This document shows, piece by piece, positions 1 through 8,035 of a stretch of DNA of 64,000 nt (position 1 is its first letter; every line of letters starts with the position of its first letter). Position numbers and translations under genes: made by a program. Source of the DNA: Planctomycetia bacterium (GTDB lineage Bacteria; Planctomycetota; Phycisphaerae; UBA1845; Fen-1342). The notes beneath the pieces are model-generated. The model was not told where the DNA came from. It saw only the letters and a list, made by a program, of their open reading frames with translations, and did not search any database. Location of the stretch: contig CP054190.1 of assembly GCA_015709575.1 (NCBI GenBank), positions 1,054,001 to 1,118,000 of the forward strand, written 5' to 3'.

Positions 1-1
1 G

Positions 2-169
2 GCGTTTCGCCTGATGCGCGGCGGAATCGTGCGGCGGACGGACATCCCCCGCAGCCCAATCCCGATTCGCGCGCTGGAGACCCCGGCTTGCGCCGACGCG
101 GGTGGATTGGTGGCGCTCGGCGGGGTCGGTCGTCAATCCGCGAATTCGGCGGCCGCGGGGGGGGCCTGA
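2..169 (+). CDS. 3' end of an unidentified CDS (partial)
   Basis: The second reading frame is open from the left edge to a TGA at 167-169 and has mostly G or C at third positions, as coding DNA of this genome does. The competing open frame that ends at 288 has weaker third-position bias. The visible tail is about 55 residues, contains the stretch RGGIVRRTDIPRSPIPIRAL, and shows no domain I recognise. Only codon bias supports it, so it may not be a gene. Confidence 0.3.
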   Translation, partial: AFRLMRGGIVRRTDIPRSPIPIRALETPACADAGGLVALGGVGRQSANSAAAGGA

Positions 170-563
170 GCGGAAGGGGCCTCAAGAGCCTGTACCGGGC
201 TGCATTCTGGCGCCGTGGCGGCGTCCTTGTCGCGCTGCCGGCCCGCAATTCGGACGGCGCTGGCATTTTGTCGTCAAGACATTGTTAGCGAATTATTCGG
301 TACGGTCGGCGTGTATATCGGGCGCGGTTCAGAATGTGCTTGGCGCTACCTCCGAGGCGTCGATACACTTGAGTTTGCTGGAGGAGGAGGCGCTGGGCGG
401 TCCGTCACACCTGCCCGTCCTGGTGACCTCTACACGGTTCTTGGAGTTCATTGATCCGTCGATTCCGCGTGGAGGATGCTGCGCGGCAGACGGCGTACGT
501 CGGTGTCGCGGGTTCTCCGTGCGCCGGCGGTTCGGGATTCGACCACAACACGGAGTGAAAAAG
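170..563. other. Intergenic region, nothing clear
   Basis: About 390 bases upstream of the first secreted-protein gene. Several open frames cross it on both strands, but none has a convincing start, ribosome-binding site or recognisable product. I see no strong promoter or hairpin. Confidence 0.4.
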
Positions 564-3128
564 ATGCGAAGGTTGTTCGTCCTGTTTTCATCGGCGCTGC
601 TGGCGGCCAGCGCGGTCGCGCAGCCCACGATCGACGGCACACTGGACCCACTGTACTGCGCGCCGATCACGGTGCAGCAGAACCAGACCGGCTTTGGCAA
701 CGCGTCGCAGGGGAACGTCGGATCGCCGACGTTCGGGTCTGAGTTGGACGCCGCGTATGCGCACGTGGACGGGGGCGTGCTATACCTGTTCCTGAGCGGC
801 AATCTCGAAACGAATTTCAACAAGCTGGAAGTGTTTTTTGACACGGTGGCGGGCGGGCAGAACCGCCTGCTGGGAGGCGTGACGGACGGCGGCGACAACC
901 TGAACCGCATGGGGGCCAACAACGAGACCAACGGCCTGCGCTTTGACGCCGGCTTTGAAGCGGATTACTGGTTTTCCTGTACGGTCGGCAACAATCCGCT
1001 GGAGCTGTATGCCGACTTTGCCGACATCCCTACCGCGGCGGGCGGCACAAAGGTCTACCTCGGGACGACCGGCGCCGCCTCGGACGGGGTTCTTTCCGGT
1101 GGCACCAACCCCGGCAACATCCGGGTCACGATCAACAACAGCAACACCGGCGGCGTTGCCGGCGGCAGTGGCCTGGACCTCTCCGGTCTCGCGGCGACGG
1201 TAAACACCGGCATTGAGATCGCCATTCCGCTCTCGGTGATCGGCAACCCCGGTGCGTCGTTCAAGGTCAGTGCGTTCGTCAACGGCGCTGGCCACGATTT
1301 CGTGTCGAACCAGGTGCTGGGCTCATTGGGTGGCATCGGCAACCTCGGCGAGCCGCGCAACGTGAACTTCGACCTGTTGGGCGGCGATCAGTTCTTTACC
1401 GTCAACCTGGTCACGCCGCCGTGCGGCGCGTGCTGCATTGGTACGAGCTGCTCGCTCACGACGGAAGCGGATTGCGGCGGCACGTTCCAGGGCGCGAATA
1501 CGGGCTGTGCGCCGAATCCGTGCGTGGAGGCGCCGACCGGCGCCTGCTGCGTCGGCACGTCGTGCAGCATCCAGAACGAGGCGGATTGCAACTTCCTCTT
1601 CGGCGAATACCTGGGTGACGACAGCACCTGCGCCGGCAGCCCCTGCCTGACCGGCGGCTGCTGTGTCGGCACGAGCTGCCTCACGCTGCGCGAGGCGCAG
1701 TGCGATGCGCAGAGCGGCGTCTACCTCGGCAACGGGACGGATTGCGGCGGCTCGCCGTGCGCCACCGGCGCCTGCTGCGTAGGCACGTCCTGCCAGGAGG
1801 TACGTCTGGCCACCTGCAACACGGACGGCGGCCTGTACTTCGGCGACAACACGACCTGCGGCGCAGGCCAGTGCACGCCAGGCGCCTGCTGCCTCGGCTC
1901 GTACTGCATCGAGACCCTGAGCCAGATCTGCACGAACCAGGGAGGAACCAATTTCGGCAGCAGCGTCACCTGTACGCCGGCGCGCTGCAACACGCCGAAC
2001 GACATCATCCGCGTCAACGGCACGCTCGACGAAGCCTACTGCGATGCTCAGATCGTGCAGACGACGCAGACCGGTTTCGGTGATTCCAACCTGGGAGTGC
2101 AGGACTTCGCGAACGGCAGCGAACTGGCGGCGGCTTATGCGACCATCGCCAACGGCCGGCTGTATCTGTTCTTCGCGGGCAACCTGGAGTCGAACTTCAA
2201 CAAGATCGACATCTTCCTGGACACCCGCGCGGGCGGTCAGAATCGCCTGATCGGCGAGAATCCGAACGTCGACTTCGGCGCGCTGATCCGCATGGGCGAC
2301 GACGGGTCCGGGAATGGCCTGACGTTTGACGCCGGCTTCGAGGCTGACTTCTGGATCTCCTGCGGCGGCGGCGGCAGTCCGTATCGCCTCTTCGTGAACT
2401 ACGCCGAGCTGGCGGATCCGAACGACCCGATCGGAGAGCCGGGCATCGGCTTCTACCTGGGTAGTGGCAAGGCCGCGAACACGACGAACGGCGGTCTGCT
2501 CGACGCGGACGTGGGTGCGATCAATCCCTTCGGCATCCTTGCCACCATCGACAACAGCAACACACAGGGCGTCACCGGCGGGCAGAGCGCTCTGGACGCC
2601 GCGGGCATTGCGGCCGCGGCGGCGGTTTCCACCGGCATTGAACTGGTGATTCCGCTCAGTGCGATTGGCAACCCCGCCTCGCTGGAGGACATCGCGATCA
2701 CGGCGTTTGTCAACGCGCCGGGCCACGACTTCGGCTCGAACCAGTTCCTGGGCGGGCTGGGCGGCGCCGAGCCGCGCGAGAATATCGCCGATCCGCGCAA
2801 CGTGTCGCTGGCGGCGATCGACGGCGCTCAAAGCTTCTCGTTGGCGGACACGTGCGTCGGCGGTTGCCTGGTCGGCGACGTCAACTGCGACGGCGTCGTG
2901 AACAACTTCGACATCGACTTCTTTGTCGACATCATCGTCGAGGGATCGAGCGCCACCGCCCCGGCTTCCTGGACCAACCGTGGCGGCACGCAGGAGTGCT
3001 GGGATCAGCGCAACTGCACGGCAAACGTCAATCGCGATGAACAGGGCGCGAACAACTTCGACATTGATCCGTTCGTGGCCTGCATTGTGAATCCGCCGGT
3101 GTCGGGCGAGCCCTGCCCGGCTCCGTAA
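564..3128 (+). CDS. Secreted protein: duplicated ectodomain, Cys-rich repeats, dockerin-like C-terminus
   Basis: The protein is 854 residues. It starts with a signal peptide (MRRLFVLFSSALLAASAVAQ), with GGAG 8 nt before the ATG; an in-frame GTG at 555 is an alternative start. Two homologous domains follow, one after the signal peptide (PTIDGTLDPLYCAP...) and one in the second half (IIRVNGTLDEAYCDAQ...). Both contain a strand like LYLFxxGNLExNFNK and the phrase DTxAGGQNRL. Between them lie five cysteine-rich repeats of about 35-40 residues (G-A-C-C-x-G-T-S-C ... C-x-x-x-P-C). The C-terminus is a tandem dockerin-like module with NNFDIDFFV and NNFDIDPFV. The molecular role is unknown. It is probably exported and surface-associated. 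The next gene encodes a related ectodomain. Confidence 0.85.
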   Translation: MRRLFVLFSSALLAASAVAQPTIDGTLDPLYCAPITVQQNQTGFGNASQGNVGSPTFGSELDAAYAHVDGGVLYLFLSGNLETNFNKLEVFFDTVAGGQNRLLGGVTDGGDNLNRMGANNETNGLRFDAGFEADYWFSCTVGNNPLELYADFADIPTAAGGTKVYLGTTGAASDGVLSGGTNPGNIRVTINNSNTGGVAGGSGLDLSGLAATVNTGIEIAIPLSVIGNPGASFKVSAFVNGAGHDFVSNQVLGSLGGIGNLGEPRNVNFDLLGGDQFFTVNLVTPPCGACCIGTSCSLTTEADCGGTFQGANTGCAPNPCVEAPTGACCVGTSCSIQNEADCNFLFGEYLGDDSTCAGSPCLTGGCCVGTSCLTLREAQCDAQSGVYLGNGTDCGGSPCATGACCVGTSCQEVRLATCNTDGGLYFGDNTTCGAGQCTPGACCLGSYCIETLSQICTNQGGTNFGSSVTCTPARCNTPNDIIRVNGTLDEAYCDAQIVQTTQTGFGDSNLGVQDFANGSELAAAYATIANGRLYLFFAGNLESNFNKIDIFLDTRAGGQNRLIGENPNVDFGALIRMGDDGSGNGLTFDAGFEADFWISCGGGGSPYRLFVNYAELADPNDPIGEPGIGFYLGSGKAANTTNGGLLDADVGAINPFGILATIDNSNTQGVTGGQSALDAAGIAAAAAVSTGIELVIPLSAIGNPASLEDIAITAFVNAPGHDFGSNQFLGGLGGAEPRENIADPRNVSLAAIDGAQSFSLADTCVGGCLVGDVNCDGVVNNFDIDFFVDIIVEGSSATAPASWTNRGGTQECWDQRNCTANVNRDEQGANNFDIDPFVACIVNPPVSGEPCPAP

Positions 3129-3143
3129 TGATGCGTTTTCCCG

Positions 3144-3177
3144 GGCGGGTCGGCGGTCCACGCGCCGCCGATCCGCC
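3144..3177 (+). terminator. GC-rich stem-loop after the first secreted-protein gene
   Basis: A 13-bp stem (3144-3156 with 3165-3177, one G-T wobble) encloses an 8-nt loop 15 bases after the stop codon. It is followed by a short ggtttcc rather than a long T run. Its place between two same-strand genes suggests a terminator or mRNA 3' end. Confidence 0.55.
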
Positions 3178-3262
3178 GGTTTCCTGTCGAAAGCTTCGCC
3201 GAGCCGGTCCCGATCCGGGGGCGGCGGCGGGGCGACGAAAGTCCGAGTGAGGAGGAGTGAGT

Positions 3263-4036
3263 ATGAGGAAGTTTCTGTTCCTGGCAGCGGGTCTGGCGCT
3301 ATCGGCGCCCGCCCTCGCCGCCCTGGTCGACGTGCGCATCGACGCCAATGCCGGCGCCGGCGCGACCGTGGATCAGTCCATCGGGGCCAACGAGTACGGC
3401 CCCGGCAATTCGTACAGCTACACCGGTGGCGGCGGCGGCTTCGGCGGCACCGTCGGCGGTGGCGTGCTGTACATGGAGAGCGACGGCAGCAACCTGTACA
3501 TCGGGTTCCAAGCCGGTAACGCCCTCAATGACCTGGTGACGATCCTGCTGGACACACAGGCCGGCGGGTACACCGACGCCGGCATGAACGACAACGGCGA
3601 CGGCGCACGCCGCGCTTCGTCGCAGCAGTCGATCAACGCGGATGATGCCTATGATCCGAGCTTCCTGCCGGATTACAGCCTCGTTATGGCGAGCTGGGGC
3701 ACAGTGCTGTTCGAGCTGGAGGCGGATCCGAACCCGCTGACATTCATCGCATTTGACGGCGGTGGCTCGCAGCCGGTGCGCGAGTATGCGATCCCGCTGG
3801 CCACGCTGGGCCTCTCGGCCGGCACCGGCTTCGTGGATTTCCTGGTCGCTTACGTCTCGGACAGCGGCTTCGGCTCGAACGAGTCGATCCCGGCGTATCA
3901 GCCGCTCAACAGCGGCCCCAACCCGGGCTTCGACGCGGTGTCGGCCGGCTACGGCAACTACAACCGCTTCTATCTCCCCGAGCCGACCAGCGCGCTGCTG
4001 GTGCTCGCGGGTCTTGCGGCGCTGCGTCGCCGCTAG
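3263..4036 (+). CDS. PEP-CTERM-type secreted protein
   Basis: The protein is 257 residues, with a signal peptide (MRKFLFLAAGLALSAPALAA) and GGAGG 7 nt before the ATG; a GTG six bases upstream is a possible alternative. The body has LYIGFQAGNALNDLVTILLD followed by TQAGG, which resembles the LYLFxxGN...DTxAGG segment of both domains of the upstream protein, so the two genes look like tandem paralogues. The C-terminus is PEPTSALLVLAGLAALRRR: a PEP motif, a hydrophobic segment and an arginine cluster, which is the PEP-CTERM sorting signal recognised by exosortase. The protein is therefore expected to be exported and processed, perhaps into the envelope or extracellular matrix. No exosortase gene is in the window. 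Confidence 0.85.
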   Translation: MRKFLFLAAGLALSAPALAALVDVRIDANAGAGATVDQSIGANEYGPGNSYSYTGGGGGFGGTVGGGVLYMESDGSNLYIGFQAGNALNDLVTILLDTQAGGYTDAGMNDNGDGARRASSQQSINADDAYDPSFLPDYSLVMASWGTVLFELEADPNPLTFIAFDGGGSQPVREYAIPLATLGLSAGTGFVDFLVAYVSDSGFGSNESIPAYQPLNSGPNPGFDAVSAGYGNYNRFYLPEPTSALLVLAGLAALRRR

Positions 4037-4082
4037 AGGTGGACTTCGCCGGTTCTGGCCGCTCGCGCGGCCATGGAGCGGC

Positions 4083-4138
4083 TGAAAGCATGGTCGAGGG
4101 CGTGACGTGCGTTGGACGTCGCGCCCTCGCCGCTTTCA
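4083..4138 (+). terminator. Long two-part stem-loop
   Basis: The outer stem pairs TGAAAGC (4083-4089) with GCTTTCA (4132-4138). The inner 12-bp stem pairs 4096-4107 with 4117-4128, with one T-G wobble. It lies 47 bases after the PEP-CTERM gene. There is no T run, so termination is inferred from structure and position only. Confidence 0.5.
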
Positions 4139-4320
4139 TGCGCATGCGTTGTGGCTGAATCGACCGACATTTTCCGATCGTGCTCGCTCCCAGCCCATTA
4201 CCGCTTTCGCACACCGCTCGCAGTGGGCGCGTGAATCTCAGCCTTGGTCTGTCGCCTGTCACGAGTGGGCCATCGGGGCGTCCGGGGCCGCGATACTCTC
4301 GATTGGCGAGGATTCCCGTC

Positions 4321-5178
4321 GTGTATTCAGCTTCTGAGTCCCTGTCGCGCAAGTTCTGCCATGCCGGTCCGCCCCCGTCTGGCTCGCCGACCGCGGCGGC
4401 GTCAATCCCGCTTGCACAGCGCATCGGCGTGTTCTTGTACGGCGTGATCTGCTACGCCGTGTTCTTTGCCACGTTCCTCTATGCCGTGGGCTTCATGGGC
4501 AACATCGGCGTGCCGCGCTCGATCGACTCGGCGCCGCAGACGTCGCTGGCCGAGGCGCTGGCCGTGAACCTGGCGCTGCTGCTGGTGTTTGCGGTGCAGC
4601 ACAGCGTGATGGCCCGCCCGGCGTTCAAGCGCTGGTGGACGTGCATCATTCCGGAGGCGGCCGAGCGCAGCACCTACGTATTGCTTTCGTCGCTGGCCCT
4701 GATCCTGCTGCTCTGGCAATGGCGGCCGATCGGCGGGGAAGTCTGGAGCGTCTCACACCCGCTGGCGCGGGGCGTGCTGTGGGGGCTGTTCGCCAGCGGC
4801 TGGCTGATCATTCTGGTCACGACGTTTCTAATCAATCACTTCGACCTGTTCGGGCTGCGGCAGGTGTGGCTGCACCTGCGCAACCGGCCGTACGAGCCGC
4901 TGCGCTTCGTGACGCCCTGGCCGTATCGCGTCGTGCGGCATCCGCTGTACGTGGGCTGGCTGCTGGCGTTCTGGGCGACGCCGACGATGTCCGCGGCGCA
5001 CCTGCTGTTCGCGGTGGTGACGACGGCGTACATCCTCGCGGCGATCCGCTGGGAGGAGCGCGACCTGGTTGATGCGCACGGCGAGTCGTATACGCACTAT
5101 CGCCAGCGCGTGCCAATGCTGATCCCGCGGCTGGGCGCTCGGAGCGAGCCACCGCGTTCGATGCCAGGGGGTGCGTAG
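4321..5178 (+). CDS. mddA: Methanethiol S-methyltransferase-like membrane protein (MddA/NnrU family)
   Basis: The protein is 285 residues from a GTG start preceded by GCGAGGA. The open frame extends further upstream, but that part is not protein-like. It has about six membrane segments. Family-typical stretches are FLYAVGFMGNIGVPRSID, VFAVQHSVMARPAFKRWW, ERSTYVLLSSLALILLLWQW and VVRHPLYVGWLLAFWATP. In the known family MddA methylates methanethiol to dimethyl sulfide with S-adenosylmethionine, in the membrane. The RHPLYVGW segment is the shared methyltransferase core of NnrU, ICMT and MddA proteins. The gene stands alone, flanked by a stem-loop and a tRNA gene. I assign MddA rather than generic NnrU because of the N-terminal segments, from memory of the family. 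Confidence 0.78.
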   Translation: MYSASESLSRKFCHAGPPPSGSPTAAASIPLAQRIGVFLYGVICYAVFFATFLYAVGFMGNIGVPRSIDSAPQTSLAEALAVNLALLLVFAVQHSVMARPAFKRWWTCIIPEAAERSTYVLLSSLALILLLWQWRPIGGEVWSVSHPLARGVLWGLFASGWLIILVTTFLINHFDLFGLRQVWLHLRNRPYEPLRFVTPWPYRVVRHPLYVGWLLAFWATPTMSAAHLLFAVVTTAYILAAIRWEERDLVDAHGESYTHYRQRVPMLIPRLGARSEPPRSMPGGA

Positions 5179-5496
5179 CGACTTCGGGTTTGCGCCGGAA
5201 GCCGCTGTGTGATTCCAACGGCGCTCGCTTTTCGGTCGGCGCTCGTGTGGCACCGGGCGTTCGTTCGGGTGGGTGGCACGGACGATTTGAACTCGGCTTG
5301 TCCGTGGACTCTTGGTTGAAATGCTCCGGCCCGGCACCCGGTCGTGCGGCCGGTAACACAACCGTCGCCCGGCACCCTCGAAGCGCACGGCGCCAGGCAT
5401 TCAGCGACGCACCCATCCGGCGCCGGCCGAGCCTACAATCTCCATCACGTGCATCGCCGCCGCGTCCGCTCTGACGCGGTCTGCTGCGGAGCTGCT
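5179..5496. other. Intergenic region before tRNA-Ser
   Basis: About 318 bases without a supported gene. A TACAAT box at 5434-5439 could be the -10 element of the tRNA gene 58 bases downstream, but I find no matching -35. Nothing else stands out. Confidence 0.35.
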
Positions 5497-5581
5497 GGAG
5501 AGATGGCAGAGCGGCTGATTGCGCCGGTCTTGAAAACCGGTTACCCGCAAGGGTACGTGGGTTCGAATCCCACTCTCTCCG
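5497..5581 (+). tRNA. tRNA-Ser (anticodon UGA)
   Basis: The acceptor stem pairs GGAGAGA (5497-5503) with TCTCTCC (5574-5580), and the discriminator is G. The anticodon arm has loop CTTGAAA with anticodon TGA, closed by CCGGT and ACCGG. A long variable arm (TACCCGCAAGGGTA) marks a class II tRNA, and the T-loop is GGTTCGAATCC. All of this fits serine. CCA is not encoded. Confidence 0.95.
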
Positions 5582-5715
5582 ATCGAGCCGTATTGTCGTG
5601 GAAAGGCGCGATTCACGCGGGTTGCGGCGATGTCGGTCACACCGCCCCGGCGGCGGAAATCCAATCCGCCGACCGTGATCCGACAGGCGTCGATGCGGCC
5701 AATCGGTTTCGGGGA

Positions 5716-7047
5716 CTACTCCCGCGCGATCCACCCGCCGCCGATCACCAGCTCCCCGTCATAAAAGACCGCCGCCTGGCCCGGTGTGACGGCCGGCTGC
5801 GGCTCGTCAAACGTGGCCAGCACCGTGTCCGCACCGGTCCGCGTCATGGATGCCGGGCATGGCTCATGTTGATGGCGGATCTTCGCCAGGCAGCGCAGCG
5901 TCGTGGGCGAACCGGCGTCCAAAGCGACTGCCGAGAGAGTCTGGGCCGTTGGTGCACTTCGGGCAGCCGGGGATTCAGTCGCGGGCGGTACCGCAAGTGC
6001 AGCAAGCGCGTCCGCTGACAGTGGATCGGGCAGGATCGTGTGCCAGTTCACTCCCGTCACGCGCATCGTCCGCCGCCGCAGCGCCTCCTGCGGGCCGACC
6101 GTCACGACGCCGGTCGCGGGGTCGAGGTCAGTCACGTAGCGCGGCTCGCCGGTCGCAAAGCCCAGCCCGCGCCGCTGGCCGATGGTGAAGTTCCACACGC
6201 CGTCATGTGATCCCAGCACGCGGCCGTCGGCGTCGCGAATTTCGCCGGCGCGGGCGGCGGACGGGGCGCGACGGCGAAGCAATCCGCGATAGTCGTTGTC
6301 GGGGACGAAGCAGATTTCCTGGCTGTCGGGCTTGTCATGCACACGCATTCCCAGGCGGGAGGCGATTCCGCGAATCTCGGCCTTGTCGGAGAACTCGCCG
6401 AGCGGAAAGAGGCATCGCGACAGCGCCTCGCGGGGCGTGCCGAACAGCACGTAGGACTGATCCTTGGCACGATTTCTCGCGCGCGCCAGGCGCGGAGCAC
6501 CGTCGGCGTCGCGCAGGATACGGACGTAGTGCCCAGTGGCGACGAACTCGGCGTCGATCATGTCGGCGTACTGCAGCAGCCGACCGAACTTCAGGTGAAT
6601 GTTGCACATCACGCAGGGGTTCGGCGTGCGACCGTCGGAGTACTCGGCAACGAAATAGTCGATGATCCGGTTGAACTCATCGCGGAAATTCAGCGCGTAG
6701 AACGGAATGCCGAGCTTCACGGCGATCGCGCGCGCGTCGAGTGCATCGTCGGCGGAGCAGCAGCCGTGGCGATGGGCGGCCCGGCGGACGGGCATCTGTG
6801 GCAGCGCGGTGCGGCGCGCGGTTGCTGCGGGTTCGTCGGATGATGCGGCGCTGGAGCACGGCACAGGAGCGGCCGCGGCGCATGTCGTCGTGGCGGGGGT
6901 GCAGACGGTGTCCGCGGGGACTTGCTCCGCGCCGACGCGCATGAAGACGCCCACGCACTCGTAGCCCTGCTCGCGCAGCAGGGCGGCGGCGACGGAGGAA
7001 TCCACGCCGCCGGACATTGCCATCACCACCCGTCCGTTTCGAGACAT
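5716..7047 (-). CDS. mnmA: tRNA-specific 2-thiouridylase MnmA
   Basis: MnmA installs the 2-thio group of uridine 34 in tRNA for Lys, Glu and Gln, using ATP and a persulfide relay in the cytoplasm. The ATP-binding PP-loop SGGVDSS is at residues 12-18. The catalytic cysteines are C145 (TPNPCVMCN) and C246 (SQEICFV). FTIGQRRGLGFATG and a C-terminal beta-barrel domain follow. At 443 residues it is longer than the usual 360-380. Two low-complexity Ala/Pro/Thr/Ser-rich insertions, near residues 42-92 and 340-384, account for the excess. The start was chosen at ATG 7047 because MSRNGRVVMAMSGG is the normal N-terminus. A TACAAT box (7062-7057) lies 9 nt before the ATG with no Shine-Dalgarno, so the mRNA may have almost no leader. 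Confidence 0.93.
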   Translation of the reverse strand: MSRNGRVVMAMSGGVDSSVAAALLREQGYECVGVFMRVGAEQVPADTVCTPATTTCAAAAPVPCSSAASSDEPAATARRTALPQMPVRRAAHRHGCCSADDALDARAIAVKLGIPFYALNFRDEFNRIIDYFVAEYSDGRTPNPCVMCNIHLKFGRLLQYADMIDAEFVATGHYVRILRDADGAPRLARARNRAKDQSYVLFGTPREALSRCLFPLGEFSDKAEIRGIASRLGMRVHDKPDSQEICFVPDNDYRGLLRRRAPSAARAGEIRDADGRVLGSHDGVWNFTIGQRRGLGFATGEPRYVTDLDPATGVVTVGPQEALRRRTMRVTGVNWHTILPDPLSADALAALAVPPATESPAARSAPTAQTLSAVALDAGSPTTLRCLAKIRHQHEPCPASMTRTGADTVLATFDEPQPAVTPGQAAVFYDGELVIGGGWIARE

Positions 7048-7090
7048 AGTGATGAGATTGTACGCGGGCTGCCGCCGTGAACCGCCGGGC

Positions 7091-7106
7091 GATTGACATG
7101 TCAATC
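7091..7106. promoter_or_regulatory. 16-bp perfect palindrome in a divergent promoter region
   Basis: The sequence GATTGACATGTCAATC is a perfect palindrome between mnmA (minus) and the gene at 7214 (plus). Its TTGACA half (7093-7098) is followed after 16 bases by TACGAT (7115-7120), which would make a sigma70-type promoter for the plus strand. A dimeric repressor could bind over this -35 element. That is inferred from symmetry and position only. Confidence 0.45.
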
Positions 7107-7213
7107 ACATGGTGTACGATGTAACCAAGTCGGCGGCCCGGCCGGGATACGATTCCTAGGACGGCCTTTCCACGCACGGCGAACGCCCGCGGCGTGGAAG
7201 TGGGGTTTGCCGC

Positions 7214-7777
7214 TTGAAAGGACGCCGGTTGAGCCTTGTGCTCACACGATTGCTGGCCGCCTGCCGAGGTCCGCTGGTCGCGGCCGGCGTGTCGTTGCTA
7301 TGTCGCGCCGGCTGGGCGCTGATGCTGGTCGTCCACACCCCTGGGACGCTCAGCGCGCTGGGGCTTGGGGAGCGGCCGTTCGAACCGCTGCGAGCGGCGG
7401 GATTGCTCGCGGCCTGTGCGATTTTCGCTCTGAAGATCGCGGATGTGCGCTGGCTGCGCCTGCCGCGTGATCGGCGCGTGTGGCTGGCGGTTGCCATCGG
7501 GGTAGCGCTGCTGCACGCGGGGGTGGTGGCGCCGGGGTTGCTTAGCGCGGTTCCGGATTGGCCGGCGTGGAGCGCGGCGCTCGCGCTGGTGATCGTTTCA
7601 GCGCCGGTTCTTTCAGCGTGTGCGGCGCGGGCCGCTCGACGGCGGTTCAACGAGTTGCTGCACTCACTCATTGATCGAATGCGAAGCGCTGAGCTAAGCG
7701 GCGCGCTTCGCCGCTCGATTCTGTTCCGAACGGGGGTTGTTCAGGCGGTTCGGCCACCTCCCGCCCTCGGCTGCTAG
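7214..7777 (+). CDS. Small integral membrane protein, unknown function
   Basis: The predicted product is 187 residues from a TTG start (no good ATG is available) with about four hydrophobic segments: LVAAGVSLLCRAGWALMLVV, AAGLLAACAIFALKIA, VWLAVAIGVALLHAGVVAPG and AALALVIVSAPVLSACAARA. An arginine-rich cytoplasmic-like tail follows (RAARRRFNELLHSLIDRMR). I recognise no family. The TTGACA-16-TACGAT promoter and the 16-bp palindrome lie about 100 bases upstream. The start codon is uncertain. Confidence 0.5.
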   Translation: MKGRRLSLVLTRLLAACRGPLVAAGVSLLCRAGWALMLVVHTPGTLSALGLGERPFEPLRAAGLLAACAIFALKIADVRWLRLPRDRRVWLAVAIGVALLHAGVVAPGLLSAVPDWPAWSAALALVIVSAPVLSACAARAARRRFNELLHSLIDRMRSAELSGALRRSILFRTGVVQAVRPPPALGC

Positions 7778-8035
7778 GGCACACTCAGCGTTGCGAAAAT
7801 AGCTTGCGGAGCGGTGTCGCGCAGAAGCGTGCGCGGCGCCCGGTGCGTACCGGCGCAGAGTGCTGGGCCTCGCTGCGCTCGGCGCCAGCCTGCGTCGACA
7901 CAGGCGGTTTGAAGGCCACGGCTCATGAGCGGTGGCGCACCGGCCAAGACTTGATCCCAACCCGGCGCGAGGTGCGCTTCGGAGATACCCGAATGCGCTG
8001 CGCGCGGCCATCTCAACAAAAGGAATCAGAATCCC

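Noticed and set aside
1323-3161. Long open frame on the minus strand opposite the first secreted-protein gene
   Set aside because: It is Arg/Ala-rich, has no family signature, and mirrors the high-GC codon use of the real gene on the plus strand. Similar shadows occur opposite prpB-prpC, 25108 and 61659.
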